A DNA stretch of 64,000 nucleotides from Liolophura sinensis (Eukaryota; Mollusca; Polyplacophora; Chitonida; Chitonidae), in contig NC_088301.1 of the NCBI RefSeq assembly GCF_032854445.1, positions 32,164,402 to 32,228,401 of the forward strand. The letters run 5' to 3'. A program made the translations under genes and the position numbers. How positions within the stretch are numbered: the stretch's first letter is position 1; every line of letters starts with the position of its first letter. Positions 22,790 through 35,800 of the stretch are shown one piece after another. The notes beneath the pieces were generated by a model. It did no database searches and was not told the origin of the DNA. It saw only the letters and a program-made list of their open reading frames with translations.

Positions 22790-23165
22790 ACACATGTACA
22801 GCATAATAGCACAAGGGGGATATTGCATCGTTGATTCGCTGTGTGCATATTTAATACCGTAAATTACTAAATTCCTGACTTAGCGTATGGTATATTAAAA
22901 TCCATGTTAAATAAAATGTCAGGGGTGGTATCTCAAAAAGTACTGCATTTATTGATCTCAGGGTTTGCACTCATGTAGAGCACAGTAACACGAGAAGGAT
23001 ATTCCGTCGTTTATATGGTGTGTGCATATTAAATACCGTAAATTACCAAATTCCTGACTGAGTATTAGAATCCAGGTTAAACAAAATGTTAGGAATGGCA
23101 TCTCAAAATGTACAGCATGTATTGACGTGAAGTTTTACGTGTATTTAGAGCACAATAACACAATG
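22790..23165. repeat. 179-bp tandem repeat, about two copies
   Basis: Equivalent words (cagggtttgcac, gtgtgcatat, ataccgtaaatta, aattcctgact) recur in the same order. The 'ataccgta' words at 22854 and 23033 give a period of 179. A partial third copy starts near 23100. Confidence 0.8.
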
Positions 23166-23169
23166 GGTT

Positions 23170-23305
23170 ATTTATTCTTGACTCACTTGGTTAGTTGGAA
23201 AACTCACAGGAGTTTTCCATGACTAAGCGAATGTGATTATATGACTCAGTTTCCCGAGTTGAATTAGCTCAGTTGTACAACTCAGATTTCTGAGTCAGTT
23301 AACTC
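23170..23305. promoter_or_regulatory. Cluster of AP-1-type TGASTCA words around a small hairpin
   Basis: TGACTCA at 23179-23185 and 23242-23248 and TGAGTCA at 23291-23297. Between the first two lies a perfect 9-bp hairpin (GGAAAACTC 23197-23205, GAGTTTTCC 23210-23218, loop ACAG). Binding is a guess from the consensus; no gene starts nearby. Confidence 0.25.
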
Positions 23306-24210
23306 AAATGTTTCTCTCAATTTGTCATACATGACATCACTTCGATTATTCCTAATTCTAAAACAGGTATGTAATGCTGGATTCGCATTTTCGTGCACCG
23401 ACACGCATTACATGAGTACATTTAACAGGAATATTATTCAGATCGGAGATCTAAGACAAAAGATATTTTCCAATACTAATGGTCTTTCTACCGATAAATG
23501 CTTACTTCATTTGTATGTAGTCTTTCCCATACATGAAATGGTCCTACATAAAACGAAGAGTATGGTAATTCTAAAAATGAGATTATTGTTTTATTGTCTC
23601 TGGGAGTGTAGATCTTCTCTCTATGTGAAGTTTAATAAGTTTGTGGGACAGAAATTTCCTTGATGTTGACACGAAGTGATTGCTTCCGTGTTTGTGCCTT
23701 TGACTTTCAATTCTCACAGTCCTCACCACTCCCACAATACATATATAAGGTACTCGAGTATGGCGTTAAAAAATTAACAAAGAAATAAATTTAACGTAAT
23801 TTAATTTCTTACCCACATATACATATTCCCGTATGCCATGTACCTGAGAAACCACTTAGAACATGAAGCCGCAGCCGAACCTGCCAAAGCAGAATTTGAA
23901 CACACGACATATATATACATGGTCAGGCGCCAACTGACTGCTACCTGTCACTGAATTACTCCAATTTTTTTAATGATTCGTTTGTTTGGGTATTTGAATG
24001 TTAGATTTATAGCTGCAGCGACACCAGTAGCAGTTGGAATCGAAAAAGCTATAGGCCTCCTTTAATGTTTGGTCAAGTAATTTAAAGTACATGCACTCAC
24101 AAAATTAATCTGATCATTTTAAAGCGCTACTTTGGTGTCAAAACATCTGCGTCTTAAAAGCAAGGTGAATTGATAAAGAATGGGATAGTCTGAATTGCTT
24201 TCCTAATTAA
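23306..24210. other. Gene-free stretch
   Basis: Contains a worn SINE-tail-like fragment around 23745-23790 ('tactcgagtatggcgttaaa'). The open frame of about 110 codons ending at 23663 matches no family I know. Confidence 0.45.
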
Positions 24211-24211
24211 T

Positions 24212-24290
24212 TCATGTTTTAACGCCATACCCAAGTATTTTTTCATTTATATACGATGGCGGTCCGTTTTATGGATGGAGGAATATGGAG
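24212..24290 (-). mobile_element. SINE family C 3' fragment
   Basis: Complement of the shared 3' domain ('ttttaacgccatacccaagt', 'atatacgatggcggtc') followed by 'ttttatggatggagg', the family C body start. Confidence 0.6.
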
Positions 24291-24477
24291 AGGCTGGTGT
24301 TAACAACCAAGCTTTGGTGTACAGAGTACACCTGACGAGCTTTGCCACCTGTGAGGTACATATGCACACCATGTTGATTGAAGACGATGTAGCTCCAGCG
24401 ACAGCACAAAATACCACACTAGCGTCGTTGACCGCTAAAGCCCAGAGCACACGGTCAGCATTTGTTGTCGAGATTTC

Positions 24478-24585
24478 TTGATCCAGACAACAAAAACTCC
24501 TCGAAATGTACTCGTCTGCGGGTAACTACAACAAGAATTCATGAGTCTGAAACGCTTTATGCAAAGATTCAGCTTGTTTGTCTGT
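24478..24585. repeat. Dispersed repeat, relative of 17925-18045
   Basis: Shares 'tgcgggtaactacaacaaga', 'attcatgagtctg' and 'cagcttgtttg' with the copy in gene 2 intron 11. Confidence 0.6.
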
Positions 24586-24799
24586 GGAAATGTCACGTGA
24601 GTAGGTACAAAGTGGAAGTTGTAGCACAACTTTTTGGGGTCACATTACCTTAAACGTTACATGTGACACGCAGCTAGAATCTTCAAAAATGGACGACAAA
24701 TGTTGCTAGTGTGCAGGTAACCGACATTCTGGATCATTTGATCATTTGGGATGTAAAAATCCGATTTCCGGCAGCAAATGTTGTCCGTGTACGCTATAC

Positions 24800-25012
24800 A
24801 CTTTATGCTGTCATCCAGACCCCATGCACGACTTTATGCTGTCACCCAGATCCCATGTACGACTTTATGCTGTCACCCAGACCCCATGTACGACTTTATG
24901 CTGTCACCCGGACCCATGTACGACTTTATGCTGTCACCCAGACCCCATGTATGACTTTATGCTGTCACCCAGACCCCATGTGCGACTTTATGCTGTCACT
25001 CAGACCCCACGT
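24800..25012. repeat. 31-bp tandem repeat
   Basis: Seven copies of 'gactttatgctgtcacccag' plus 'accccatgtac' with few differences. Confidence 0.95.
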
Positions 25013-25117
25013 GAGAACGCTGAGAGCTGGGAAATCCATGGACAAAATTCTCTGCCCAAGGCCGGAATCGAGCTCACGCGTTTTGTGTCTTAAGCACATT
25101 GTAATAATAAAATATTT

Positions 25118-25215
25118 ATTTATTTATTATTTATTTGAGTGTTGTTTAATGCCAAATTCAATAATTTTTCTCTTATGCAATGGCGCTTAGTTTCATCGGT
25201 AGAGGATAAATGCCA
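25118..25215 (-). mobile_element. SINE family C 3' fragment
   Basis: (TTTA)n, 'gttgtttaatgccaaattca', 'gcaatggcgcttagttt'. A second (ATAA)n run follows at 25217-25241. Confidence 0.55.
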
Positions 25216-25244
25216 TAAATAAATAAATAAATAAATAAATGAAC

Positions 25245-26500
25245 ATACATTAAACGGTTGTCTAAGTGAACATAAAGCCTGCCACTATATATGCATAGAA
25301 AAAATGATATAGGACTCACGTGATAATTGACTGTCGCGTCAAAAAAAACTATTAGTTCTCGATTGTCAGTGTGGCTTCTTAAAGTACAGACAGATATCGA
25401 TGCAATAAATTGGATTTTGCAGTTAGTTTAAGCCTTAAACGGATGCATTTGAACCACACATTTATGAACAGGGAACTGAGAACGGCTGCCCGTGTCATGT
25501 TGGGCAGCATACTGCAGTAACTTGTCGGGGTAAACCGGCAAGAAAACCGCCTTGGGAGAGTCATTGCTTCAAGAAAAATATTGTAAATTTGCATTATTTT
25601 CCTTAGCAAAGTCAGATTTATTACGAAAATATCCTCCAAAAATTTGAATGAAAGGGTCTGTTATCAATTAGAAGGTCCTGTCACAGCCTATGAGGCCAAA
25701 TACTTACATTCATGCAGGATGAGGACGATCAGGGCCGCTAAAACACGACTTGTGTCCACGGACATCGCCCTGACCAAGCACCAGACTAAAGAAAGATCGG
25801 CCCTTCTGAACGTGGAACAGAGCTGATACTCTGCTGGTAGGGAATCAGCCTTCTTTTGTTACTGACCATTGTTTACCATTTACTTTGTTGATAAGCGGTG
25901 TAGAATTTTTAAAAATATTTTTAAAACATATCTGGACCCATACTTTATTAATCAATTCAGTTTTAGTGGCTGACTTTTTGTTCACTTTAACTCTGTTACT
26001 TACACAAAAATGGCTAATAAATTTGCCAGTGAGTTCATATAGATGACGGGAAGCACATAGCGTTGGAGTTGCACGATATCATTTTAACTATACTCCATTT
26101 GCTTGACATTCAATCTAACGGTATTGTGTTGTCACGGGAACAGCTTTATGTGCAAAAACATTTCGCTTAATCATTATAAAGTGCATTTAAAACCGATACC
26201 CCGTGAAATGAGGCCTATATTTTATTCAGGAACAGCGAGGCCATTTTATTGGAGCTGAATTACTGGTGTAATAGTTTTGACGAGATAATATTGTTAATGT
26301 TCCCACTATACACACAAATTAAGAGTGCACTTTCGTTCTGAAGTCATTTTTACGGTCTTTGAGCAGGCAGCTATACGTACTGTGAACCGTACACAGTTTA
26401 TGATCGTGTTCAATACATAAATATGCTAACCGGGAGATTTACAAACGTCATCTATGGCATATGTTTTATGTTTCACAGCACCATCCTACAGGGAACCTGT
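25245..26500. other. Gene-free stretch
   Basis: No family recognised. A short open frame ending TGA at 25826 (EAKYLHSCRMRTIRAAK...) has no recognisable homology. Confidence 0.45.
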
Positions 26501-26504
26501 GAGG

Positions 26505-26700
26505 TCAAGTCCAGCTCATGCTGGCCTCCTCTCCGCCCGTACGTGGGAAGGTCTGCAGCAATCTGCGGATGGTCTTGGGTTTCTACCGGGCTCTGCCCGG
26601 TTTCCTCCCACCATAACGCTGGCCGCCGTCGTATACCTGGTAAGTGAAATATTCTTAAATACGGCGTAAAACACCAATCAAATAAATAAATAAATAAATA
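26505..26700 (+). mobile_element. SINE family B copy, head truncated
   Basis: 'aagtccagctcatgctggcc', 'cgtacgtgggaaggtctgca', 'tcccaccataacgctggccg', the 3' domain, and an (AAAT)n tail to 26700. Confidence 0.9.
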
Positions 26701-27449
26701 ACCATACACCTATTATACTCCATCGGGGGAACACAGTATAGGGCACTATTTCGTTGTAACATAAGTGCGCCCCATAATGAGGTACCGTACGACGCTTACC
26801 AATAGGTTAAATACAAGCAGTCAGTAGAGAGGGGGGGGGGGCGGACTCAAGTGTATGTCTATATATTTAATTCGACATTGGGACTGGGGTGCTACAAGGA
26901 AACACGGTCGTGAGATGCCAACGTTGATAAGGCTAATTCCCAATCAATAATTTACTCGCAGGGGGACATAGGTAAAATATGTTAAATTGGTATTTCATCG
27001 AACTGAGGAAATTTAAAAGGCATTGAATGCAATGTATAGTTTTTATTGTTTACCTAGCGTTGTCCTTGCACGTTCCCGAAATGTTGAAAGCCAACAAGTA
27101 CAAGGTGTTCGGCCTTTGCTAACAGATACGGACTTAAATACAACGCTTCAACCACCACAGACCGCTATGTGTATTCTTAGAAATCGGACCACAACTTTCA
27201 CAAATATCCCAAATGTTCAATCCTTGAAGGACACTTTAATAGGGTGGCAAAACAAACTGCAACACCTCTTCAAATACGAGATCCGCCTGGGCTGAGACAA
27301 CTTTCCTACGTAAAACTTCTTGGCAAATTTAGTCAGTTTTCGGTCTGAGAGTTACAAGTTGAAAAGACACTGACAATAAAATGGCATAATAGAACAACCC
27401 TCTCGTATTAAATTGGGCAGGTTATTCCAAACATGCCAAAATATCATTG

Positions 27450-29015
27450 CAATGTCGTCTTTTTCGCTCCCATGTTCCTGCAAAGCTCTGTAACTCTGTT
27501 GCCGAGGTCGTGTGTGGTGAGAGATTTCGTGCAGAGCTCTGCAACTCTGTTGCCCGGATCGTGTGCTGTTAGATTTCGTGCAGAACTCTATGACATTCTT
27601 GCCCTGATCATAACGGATCAGATTTCACGCAGAGCTCTGGAACTCTGTTGCCCCAGTCTTGCGTGGACAGAGTTCCTGCAAAGCTCTGTAACTTCCTGCA
27701 AAGTTCTGTATCTTCCCGTAAAGCTCTGTACATTCTTGCCCTGATCATAACGGATCAGATTTCACGCAGAGCTCTGGAACTCTGTTGCCCCAGTCTTGCG
27801 TGGACAGAGTTCCTGCAAAGCTCTGTAACTTCCTGCAAAGTTCTGTATCTTCCCGCAAAGCTCTGTACATTCTTGCCCTGATCATAACGGATCAGATTTC
27901 ACGCAGAGCTCTGGAACTCTGTTGCCCCAGTCTTGTGTGGACAGAGTTCCTGCAAAGCTCTGTAACTTCCTGCAAAGTTCTGTATCTTCCCGCAAAGTTC
28001 TGTACATTCTTGCCCCTATCGTATCCAGTCAGATTTCGCGCAGAGCTCTGTAACCCAGTTGCCCCAGTCTTGTGTGGACAGAGTTCCTGCAAAGCTCTGT
28101 AACTTCCTGCAAAGTTCTGTATCTTCCCGCAAAGCTCTGTACATTCTTGCCCTGATCAAAACGGGTCAGATTTCGCGCAGAGCTCTGTAACTCTGTTGCC
28201 CCAGTCTTATGTGGACAGAGTTCTTGCAAAGCTCTGTAACTTCCTGCAAAGTTCTGTATCTTCCCGTAAAGCTCTGTACATTCTTGCCCTGATCATAACG
28301 GATCAGATTTCACGCAGAGCTCTGGAACTCTGTTGCCCCAGTCTTGCGTGGACAGAGTTCCTGCAAAGCTCTGTAACTTCCTGCAAAGTTCTGTATCTTC
28401 CCGTAAAGCTCTGTACATTCTTGCCCTGATCATAACGGATCAGATTTCACGCAGAGCTCTATAACTCTGTTGCCCCAGTCTTGCGTGGACAGAGTTCCTG
28501 CAAAGCTCTGTAACTTCCTGCAAAGTTCTGTATCTTCCCGCAAAGTTCTGTACATTCTTGCCCTGATCATAACGGGTCAGATTTCACGCAGAGCGCTGTA
28601 ACTCGGTTGCCCCAGTCTTGTGTGGACAGAGTTCCTGCAAAGCTCTGTAACTTCCTGCAAAGTTCTGTATCTTCCCGTAAAGCTCTGTACATTCTTGCCC
28701 TGATCAAAACGGGTCAGATTTCACGCAGAGCTCTATAACTCTGTTGCCCCAGTCTTATGTGGACAGAGTTCCTGCAAAGCTCTGTAACTTCCTGCAAAGT
28801 TCTGTATCTTCCCGCAAAGCTCTGTACATTCTTGCCCTGATCATAACGGGTCAGATTTCACGCAGAGCTCTCTAACTCTGTTGCCCCAGTCTTGTGTGGA
28901 CAGAATTCCTGCAAAGCTCTGTAACTTCCTGCAAAGTTCTGTATCTTCCCGCAAAGCTCTGTACATTCTTGCCCTGATCATAACGGGTCAGATTTCGCGC
29001 AGAGCTCTGTAACTC
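27450..29015. repeat. 137-bp satellite, about 11-12 copies
   Basis: The unit contains 'gatcataacggatcagattt', 'cgcagagctctg', 'gttgccccagtcttg', 'gtggacagagttcctgcaaa' and two further 'gcaaag(c/t)tctgta' sub-repeats. Successive 'acattcttgccc' words near 27593, 27730, 27867, 28004 and 28141 give a 137-base period. The first two or three units, left of about 27600, are shorter and more diverged. Confidence 0.95.
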
Positions 29016-31190
29016 TGTTGCGCTCCTGAGATGAGCCGTTTGAAAAACCCTCGATACTTTGGTATGGAAGGATAGCCATATTTACATACTGTGGCTATTC
29101 CACACATGCCAAAACATCGGTGGTTATTTGGAATGCCACAGAAATCACATAGTGCTAATGCTGATCGAACATATGCCATTTAATATGCCATGAAGTCTAT
29201 GTCAATGAATTCAAACACATGCCCTGTAGGTATAATGAGGCCATTAAATCCGTCCATGAATTCGAACACCTCCACTTTATGTATGATGATATCGCTCTGT
29301 GTATACTAGGGAGTCGGGGCGACCATGAAAGCGTCGGGAGACAATTCTAACCTTGAATTCCAGTCTTGCGTATATCCTTCCACGCTTAATCAGATGCTCA
29401 GGGACGTTCAGGCATTACAGCAGTGCAAAACTTTTTCTTACAGAACTGAAATGAAAAAAAAATTATGTGAACAAGGAAGATCAATTTAAGAACATAAAAT
29501 ATTATAATACTGATTGAGTACAACAGTCTCTTTATTCCGAGAACATCACAGGTTATCAATGAGGCGTGACACATAACCCATCATTAAACAAGTCATCAAT
29601 GTGCAGTGAACGTTATCTGGTGATTCATGCATATTCATGACCTCTCACCATATAAGGAAAATACGATATTTGAGCGCAAGTTATTGATGTGGTCAGTTCT
29701 TTTATATCTATAACAACTACCACTGTTATGTCACACTGACAACATGGCTACAATCGACCAGATCCTGAATAACATTACAGTTGTGTGCTACAGACAACTG
29801 AGAGGGAAATCCAAGACACCGCAAACTGATTTGTTGCAAATTTGTTGCAATGTGATTACCCATGCAGAAAACACATGACAAGCTTCCAATCCTCAGCCAT
29901 TATACTTATGTGCAGACCAAGTGCACTTGTCTCTGTCCATCTCAGTTCAGTAATTATTAACGATGCCCTCAGGAGTGTATTGGGACGCTCCGTTTGAAGA
30001 TTTGCGCATTCAGCTGCTGGCAACAATGTCGGTTTATTAACATGGCACCGCTTGAACAAGGCTAATATTGTTATGGAGGCGAATATGTATATATCATAGA
30101 GTAGCGTTGAGCAAGCCAAGGTTTCAGTATGTACATGGCGAAGGTATTTGGGACACCCGCAAAATACATTGTGAAACATGCTTCTTATGGATATAAAGCC
30201 ACTATGAACAGTTGAGACAGTTTCTTTTTGACTCGTTCAAGGCAAGCTCTCAAGCTTTGTTCATATGTCAAGAACAGGTATTGTTGCCACTTCTCCACCG
30301 ATGTAGGGAAAACACCGATAATACTTTCAGTAGCATTGTCTTTGTTCACATCAATGACACAGCCCAGTGGAATTCTATTTTCCTCGGTATTATTACCCTA
30401 TTTAGTTCTTAACAAGCTTAGGTGATGGGGGGAGTGCTCAACCCTTCTCAATCATTTTCAGGAACGGTTAGAACAATATTAAGGGTGAGATATCAACTGC
30501 GAGAGGTTTAATCTCAGTGCCTAACCAGATACCAATAATCGCTCTGTAATCGCCACTCGGTTTAAGCCCACAACACTTGTAATGAATTGTACTGCATTGC
30601 ATTAAACAACATCGGCAGGCGTCAGAGAAGACAACAAATAATCCCAGATGATTATTTCAATAGTCAGGAAAATCTATCACTCGGTGATACAAGCACTAAA
30701 TTTGGCATGGATCTTTCTTGAGGGCGCCTTGTTCGGAAAACCCCGTTAGACAGTTTCAAAACGGCAGCCATTTTTCAAGTTGGTCAACAAAAAACTATGT
30801 TCGCCGATGAATTTCGAGGAGTAGACCGATTTCATTAATTTCTGTGGCAGATATATGCCTTTCTTTAAGGCAGCTAGTTATAGCTGTGGAGTAGTTTTGT
30901 TGGTGTTATTTATTGTAAATTTAGAGGTAGCACCAATTAGAGCCAAGGATAACGCATATCCACGTGGTGTACAGAACACTGAAAACGACACTGGATGAAG
31001 GACCGGAGCAGTTTTGTCCAAAATCATCCGTATGACAATTTTTATAATAATAATAATAGTGCTTTATCTCAGGCACCAAGGTCCATATGAATAAACGGTT
31101 TTACAACAGAACTAAGAGAAACGCCAAAATGTTACAATCACAAAAGCTCTGGGCTACACCAATGTACAACAGACATTATTGAAGATATGA
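29016..31190. other. Gene-free stretch
   Basis: No exon or repeat family was recognised. A 44-codon frame starting with ATG at 29743 is preceded by 'atataagg' about 95 bases upstream, but the product is unknown. Confidence 0.45.
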
Positions 31191-31192
31191 AT

Positions 31193-31312
31193 TTATTTAT
31201 TTATTTATTTGATACATGTTTTACGCCGAGCTCAAGAATATTTCACTTATCGACGGCGACCAGCATTATGGTGGGTGGAAACCGGGCACAGCCCGGGGGT
31301 AAACCCACGACC
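31193..31312 (-). mobile_element. SINE family B 3' half
   Basis: (TTTA)n, 'ttttacgccgagctcaagaa', 'cagcattatggtgggtggaa', 'aacccacgaccat'. Confidence 0.85.
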
Positions 31313-32515
31313 ATGAACATATAAAGTATTATGCAACTTATCCGTAAGTGTCGACGTAAACCTGATATCTGATTCAAACAGGTTGCGCAGTATACTATTA
31401 GAACTCATTTTCTGAAGCCATACACCGATTTTAGAATAACCTCAGATCTAAGATGTTAAAATAACAATCAGTTTGCCTTAAACACTTTCAATCTAGATTT
31501 AGGAAAGTCTGTGTTTTGAAGTTAGCTTGCTGTGAAGGCGATGTCTCTTCCACTGACGTCTAAATACTGCATATTTGCGCCAATGGGCTGTATTTGTGCC
31601 GATTGACATACGAGTGATTGCGATCTAACATATTCAGCAAACAACAATACATGACTGCAGCCACTACATGATTGTCGAAGTGGCGTTAACCATTCATTTA
31701 TTCACATCATTGCAATGAAAAATGCTAAATATAACCCAGGGGTGTGAACGTGCAGACGTTCATCAAATTTTAGAAAGCCAAGAAAAAAGTAGCATTCTAA
31801 CGCCCGAACTCAGACAGGTAATGGCAACACAGTATGAATAAATGTGCCTGAAACCAAACGGAAAGAAAACTTCTAGTTAGACTTCGCAGCAAATATAAGC
31901 ACATGAGCTTACGTATCGTTTGTCCCACTTGGTAGCTCTGTATAACAAGGAAAGATCATAGTTGAGAGTCACTGGTACAATCAAACACCTCGAGGAAAAT
32001 GAAGGATATCCTTATGTGTCTTCAGAGCTTCTAAAGAAGTGATGAAGATCCATACATGTACAAGCAGCAGTTGGAGTAATTCTCTGCATTTTCATTTGAT
32101 GACAACTCCTCTCTACTGATGAGCAAGTTCCTTGTAGAAATCCCAAAACAGAAAGCTCACAGAACAGGAGATGATATCCTGCTGTCTTTTAAGAAAAAGT
32201 GGTCAAAGGTTGGCTCAATCCTATGACTATAATGAGGCCATTGTTCTCGCAACAAAGCCGCCAAATTTTTGAGAAAACACACCGATTCCATCGGACCATC
32301 TTTACTCTTTACTTAACATTGCTATGATGTGAAATCCTAAATAAGATTTGTTGCACCCAAAACTGATCTAGCCATGGAGCTGTATGCACAACATGACTGC
32401 TACATTTGATACTGAGAAGGGGTAGCAATATTCCGAAAGCCCATTTCCCCCTCACATGGAAATGTCGGCCTAATTCTATGCAAAAAGGGGAGAACCATTT
32501 AGTCGGCTAATATGG
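31313..32515. other. Gene-free stretch
   Basis: Unique-looking sequence with no recognised feature. Confidence 0.45.
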
Positions 32516-32579
32516 GTGCAATACTGCCGAGGTGGCGTTAGGCCATAATCATTTATTCTTGGTCGCGACCAAGTTCAAA

Positions 32580-32808
32580 CGGTGCCTTGTGGTTAGCGTG
32601 CTAGCGCAGCGCAATGACCCAAGAGCCTCTGACCAATGCGGTCGTTGTGAGTTCAAGTCCACCTCATTCTGCTTACCTCTCCGGTCGTGTGCCTGCAACC
32701 TGCGGATGGTCGTGGCTCTGCCCACCCTCACCATAACACTGGCTGCCGTCATATGAGTGAAATATTCTTGAGGACGGCATAAAACACGAGTCAAATAAAT
32801 AAATAAAT
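32580..32808 (+). mobile_element. SINE family B copy with tRNA-like head
   Basis: The head 'ccttgtggttagcgtgctag' and 'gcaatgacccaagagcctct' leads to B box 'gagttcaagtccacc', then the body, the 3' domain and an (AAAT)n tail. Confidence 0.85.
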
Positions 32809-32814
32809 CATTTG

Positions 32815-35800
32815 GTGGCAATGATACGACATGGTGATAGGGGGCGTGTAATTGGCCACTATTTAAGCATTTACATGAACAGTTAGAATAAAACCCCAGC
32901 TCAGGTAAATTGACAAGATTTCACCATTTAGGCCTACCTGTGACCATTTGTAAGCTATCACACTGTCGTCGCTGTTCTGTTTTTTTTTCATCTCTGTGCT
33001 GTACGTCTTATTTGTAATGTAATGGTTACGATCAAGCAGACAGTTGGATTTGCTTTTTCAGGTCAGATACCCACCTGTACTTGCCACCGACCGTTCAATT
33101 TAAGCAAACTGAGGTAAACTGAAAAGAGGACTCATTTCATCGGTTACGTGTGATTATTTGCCAGCTATTACAATAGCCGTCGCTTCTCTGCACTCTCCAT
33201 GCAGAATTTTTTTCATCACAATGTTCCTCTGGGACAGCGGAGTCTTATCAAAAATAGTAACAACTTAATGCCACGTTTTTTTACGTTAAAAAGCAAACAA
33301 AAAAACGAAATACACATGGCATCCAAATACCTTTTGGTGTTTCAAAATATAGTTTATGTGAAAATAGGTAGGTTCGTTTCTCTGTTTAGACCTACACCTT
33401 AACAGGACTGGTGAAAATTTCATTGATGAATGCTGATTATAGGTCACCAGTGGTGAGGCAAGCCCACGTGCGTCGTACGGGTTCCAAAGGTTCTAGTGGT
33501 GGCAGTGATGTGAGGCGAGCATAGGTTCTTGAAATCAGATTCTTGAAAGCAAGAATCAGTAACAAATATTACCTGTATATTGTAAAATTTATTCAGCAGC
33601 TAATTTAAACAGCTTCTAACAGGTGGTCATTTCCCGTTACTCTAGACATTTTTGTGATTTGTGCTGGAAGTACATGTGTAGTATATGATACAAGCCTTTA
33701 TATTGGTTCCGAGGAACAGGTAGCACTTGAAAAAGTAGTTTCAGTTGGGAGCAAATAAAAACCGGGCGATGCCCGCGATACGATCACGTGGGTGATGTTA
33801 CAGCTGATGAGCGTTGTTGTCCAGATTATAATCCAGCACTGTCCTTGGCCATAAAACATATACATGCGCCATAAAACATACAAATGCGACGAGTTCATTG
33901 ATTGGTGGCCCCATGAGTCGCCTCAATTTTCTAAAAACGACAGCATTATGGACTCGGTCTATCCATGCACGCAAATTAAACTACGTACAGGACGAGATGT
34001 AGACTAAAATTAAAGCAAATATCTGGTAGCATATGTATACGTAGCTATATAAACGATGGCTTCTATGGCCGTAAATCTGTACATAATAACGATGAACTTT
34101 TGCAAAATTGTTCGTGAATTTCGTGAAGAAAATAAAATTAGTACATGCGTATTTATACACCTTAATTATTTACAGTCTTGTCGAAGATGTTGATAATGCG
34201 AAAACATGCAAATACGATATCCTCCAACTCGCCACGTGGGCTTACCTGGAAAACTACTGGTGTATAAGGTCGCTCGCTAAGCGGCGGGAACTGGATTCGA
34301 ACTTGAGATCTCACTGGTCAAAGATTTATGGTCAGAACTGAGACAGTTTAAACTACTCCGTTAAAATGCTTTCACAGGAAGTTCATTTGATAGGAAATCC
34401 ACAGATCCTATTAAGATAGGGGATAAATAACGCAATTATATTCATTATAAATGATCGATGCAACATTTTAGTTATACGCGAGTTCATCTTTCATTTCTTC
34501 TGGAAATATTGGTGTTTTGTGTACGTCAACATGATCACATAAACGTTATATTTACTCTACAATAACTTTTTGCAATAAAAGGTCTTCGATGAGAAAGCCG
34601 TGCATATTTTTATGTAGCGTACAAATGCCGTGATATATACAATGGGTGTACTATCCACGCATATTTAGACTCGCTGACGTTGCGTGTGATGACAGGGACT
34701 GGAGTACAGCCATATGCACGCCACATCAGGCCTATACCCCCGGGCCTCAGGTCGCTTCCCAGTAATGACCCAAGGGGTGCAGGGAAATCTGCCGCTCGGA
34801 ACGGGCAGGTCAGTAGTGTATCAATACAACACAAATCATACAAATGGAATTGTATCTCTATAACTCAGTCATACTGATGTACGCACGGGATGTGGCGGAC
34901 TTTGGGCTATGTATATACACTGTTCTTTGTATGGACAGTATCCATCCCATTGTTGCCCCTGCGTCGCGTTTCCCGTCATTCTCTCGGCGAACATTATCAC
35001 ACATGCGCCAGCCATGTACAAGCATATATGCACGGGGTAGTTATCTTGCATCAAAATCTTTTCAAAGGGAGTTAACTGATGATATTAAGTACATTTTCCA
35101 TAAAATTTCGCTTCCGTTTAAAATAAATAAATCTGCAAGACTAACCAAGCTGGCGAAATATATACTTAACAACCTTTTACCGAAATGGTGGATTTATTGG
35201 AATAAACTTGCATCGTATCGTATTACGCCACTGCACAATGCCTTTTTCTTGCGGACGACTTTCACATATCTGACGAGGAGAAAATAGTTATATGCTGCAC
35301 GGAAGTTTATACGGGTATGCTATTTGATATCTGCCCCGATATATATTATAACCTATATGTGCTGTTTTATGTTTACAGAATAGTCTAACCTATCCTGTTT
35401 TACATTTATGCGATATTAGGCCCATAACCTGTAATGAGTGTTGTATAACAATACGATTTTGGACACTATAGGCTGTTTTATATCTGCGCAATATGATAGC
35501 CTTTGTTATTTTTAAGCGATATTATAAACTTATTTTATTTACATTTATACATATATAACATATGCTGTTTTATATTTGCGCGGGATTATAACCTTTGCTG
35601 TTCTATATTTACGCGATATTATAACCTTTATTGTTCTATATTTACGTGATATTATAATCTATATGCTGTTCTATGTTTTGGGGCGATATTATAACGTCTG
35701 CTGTTTTATATTTATACCATGGTGTAACATATTGTACATTTCCTACAAAAATACCACACAACAAAGGCGTATGGTACAGTCACTACCCAAGAGCAGCAAT

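Noticed and set aside
23322-23663. Frame of about 110 codons in the gene-free region
   Set aside because: No recognised domain, no splice or promoter context, and AT-rich composition.
25644-25826. Possible last exon (EAKYLHSCRMRTIRAAK...)
   Set aside because: No matching upstream exons and no family recognised.
27023-27295. Frame of 90 codons ending TGA
   Set aside because: No recognised family; could be an exon but nothing around it supports that.
27648-28429. Several overlapping frames of about 70-105 codons with nearly the same peptide
   Set aside because: They repeat every 137 bases with the satellite unit and have no start context or homology.
27450-29015. CRISPR-like array
   Set aside because: Repeats are contiguous with no unique spacers, and the host is an animal genome.
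29743-29877. 44-codon frame after an 'atataagg' word
   Set aside because: Too short and without homology; the TATA-like word is about 95 bases upstream.
34844-35287. Frame of 147 codons
   Set aside because: Long enough to note, but with no homology, low-complexity codon use and no supporting signals.
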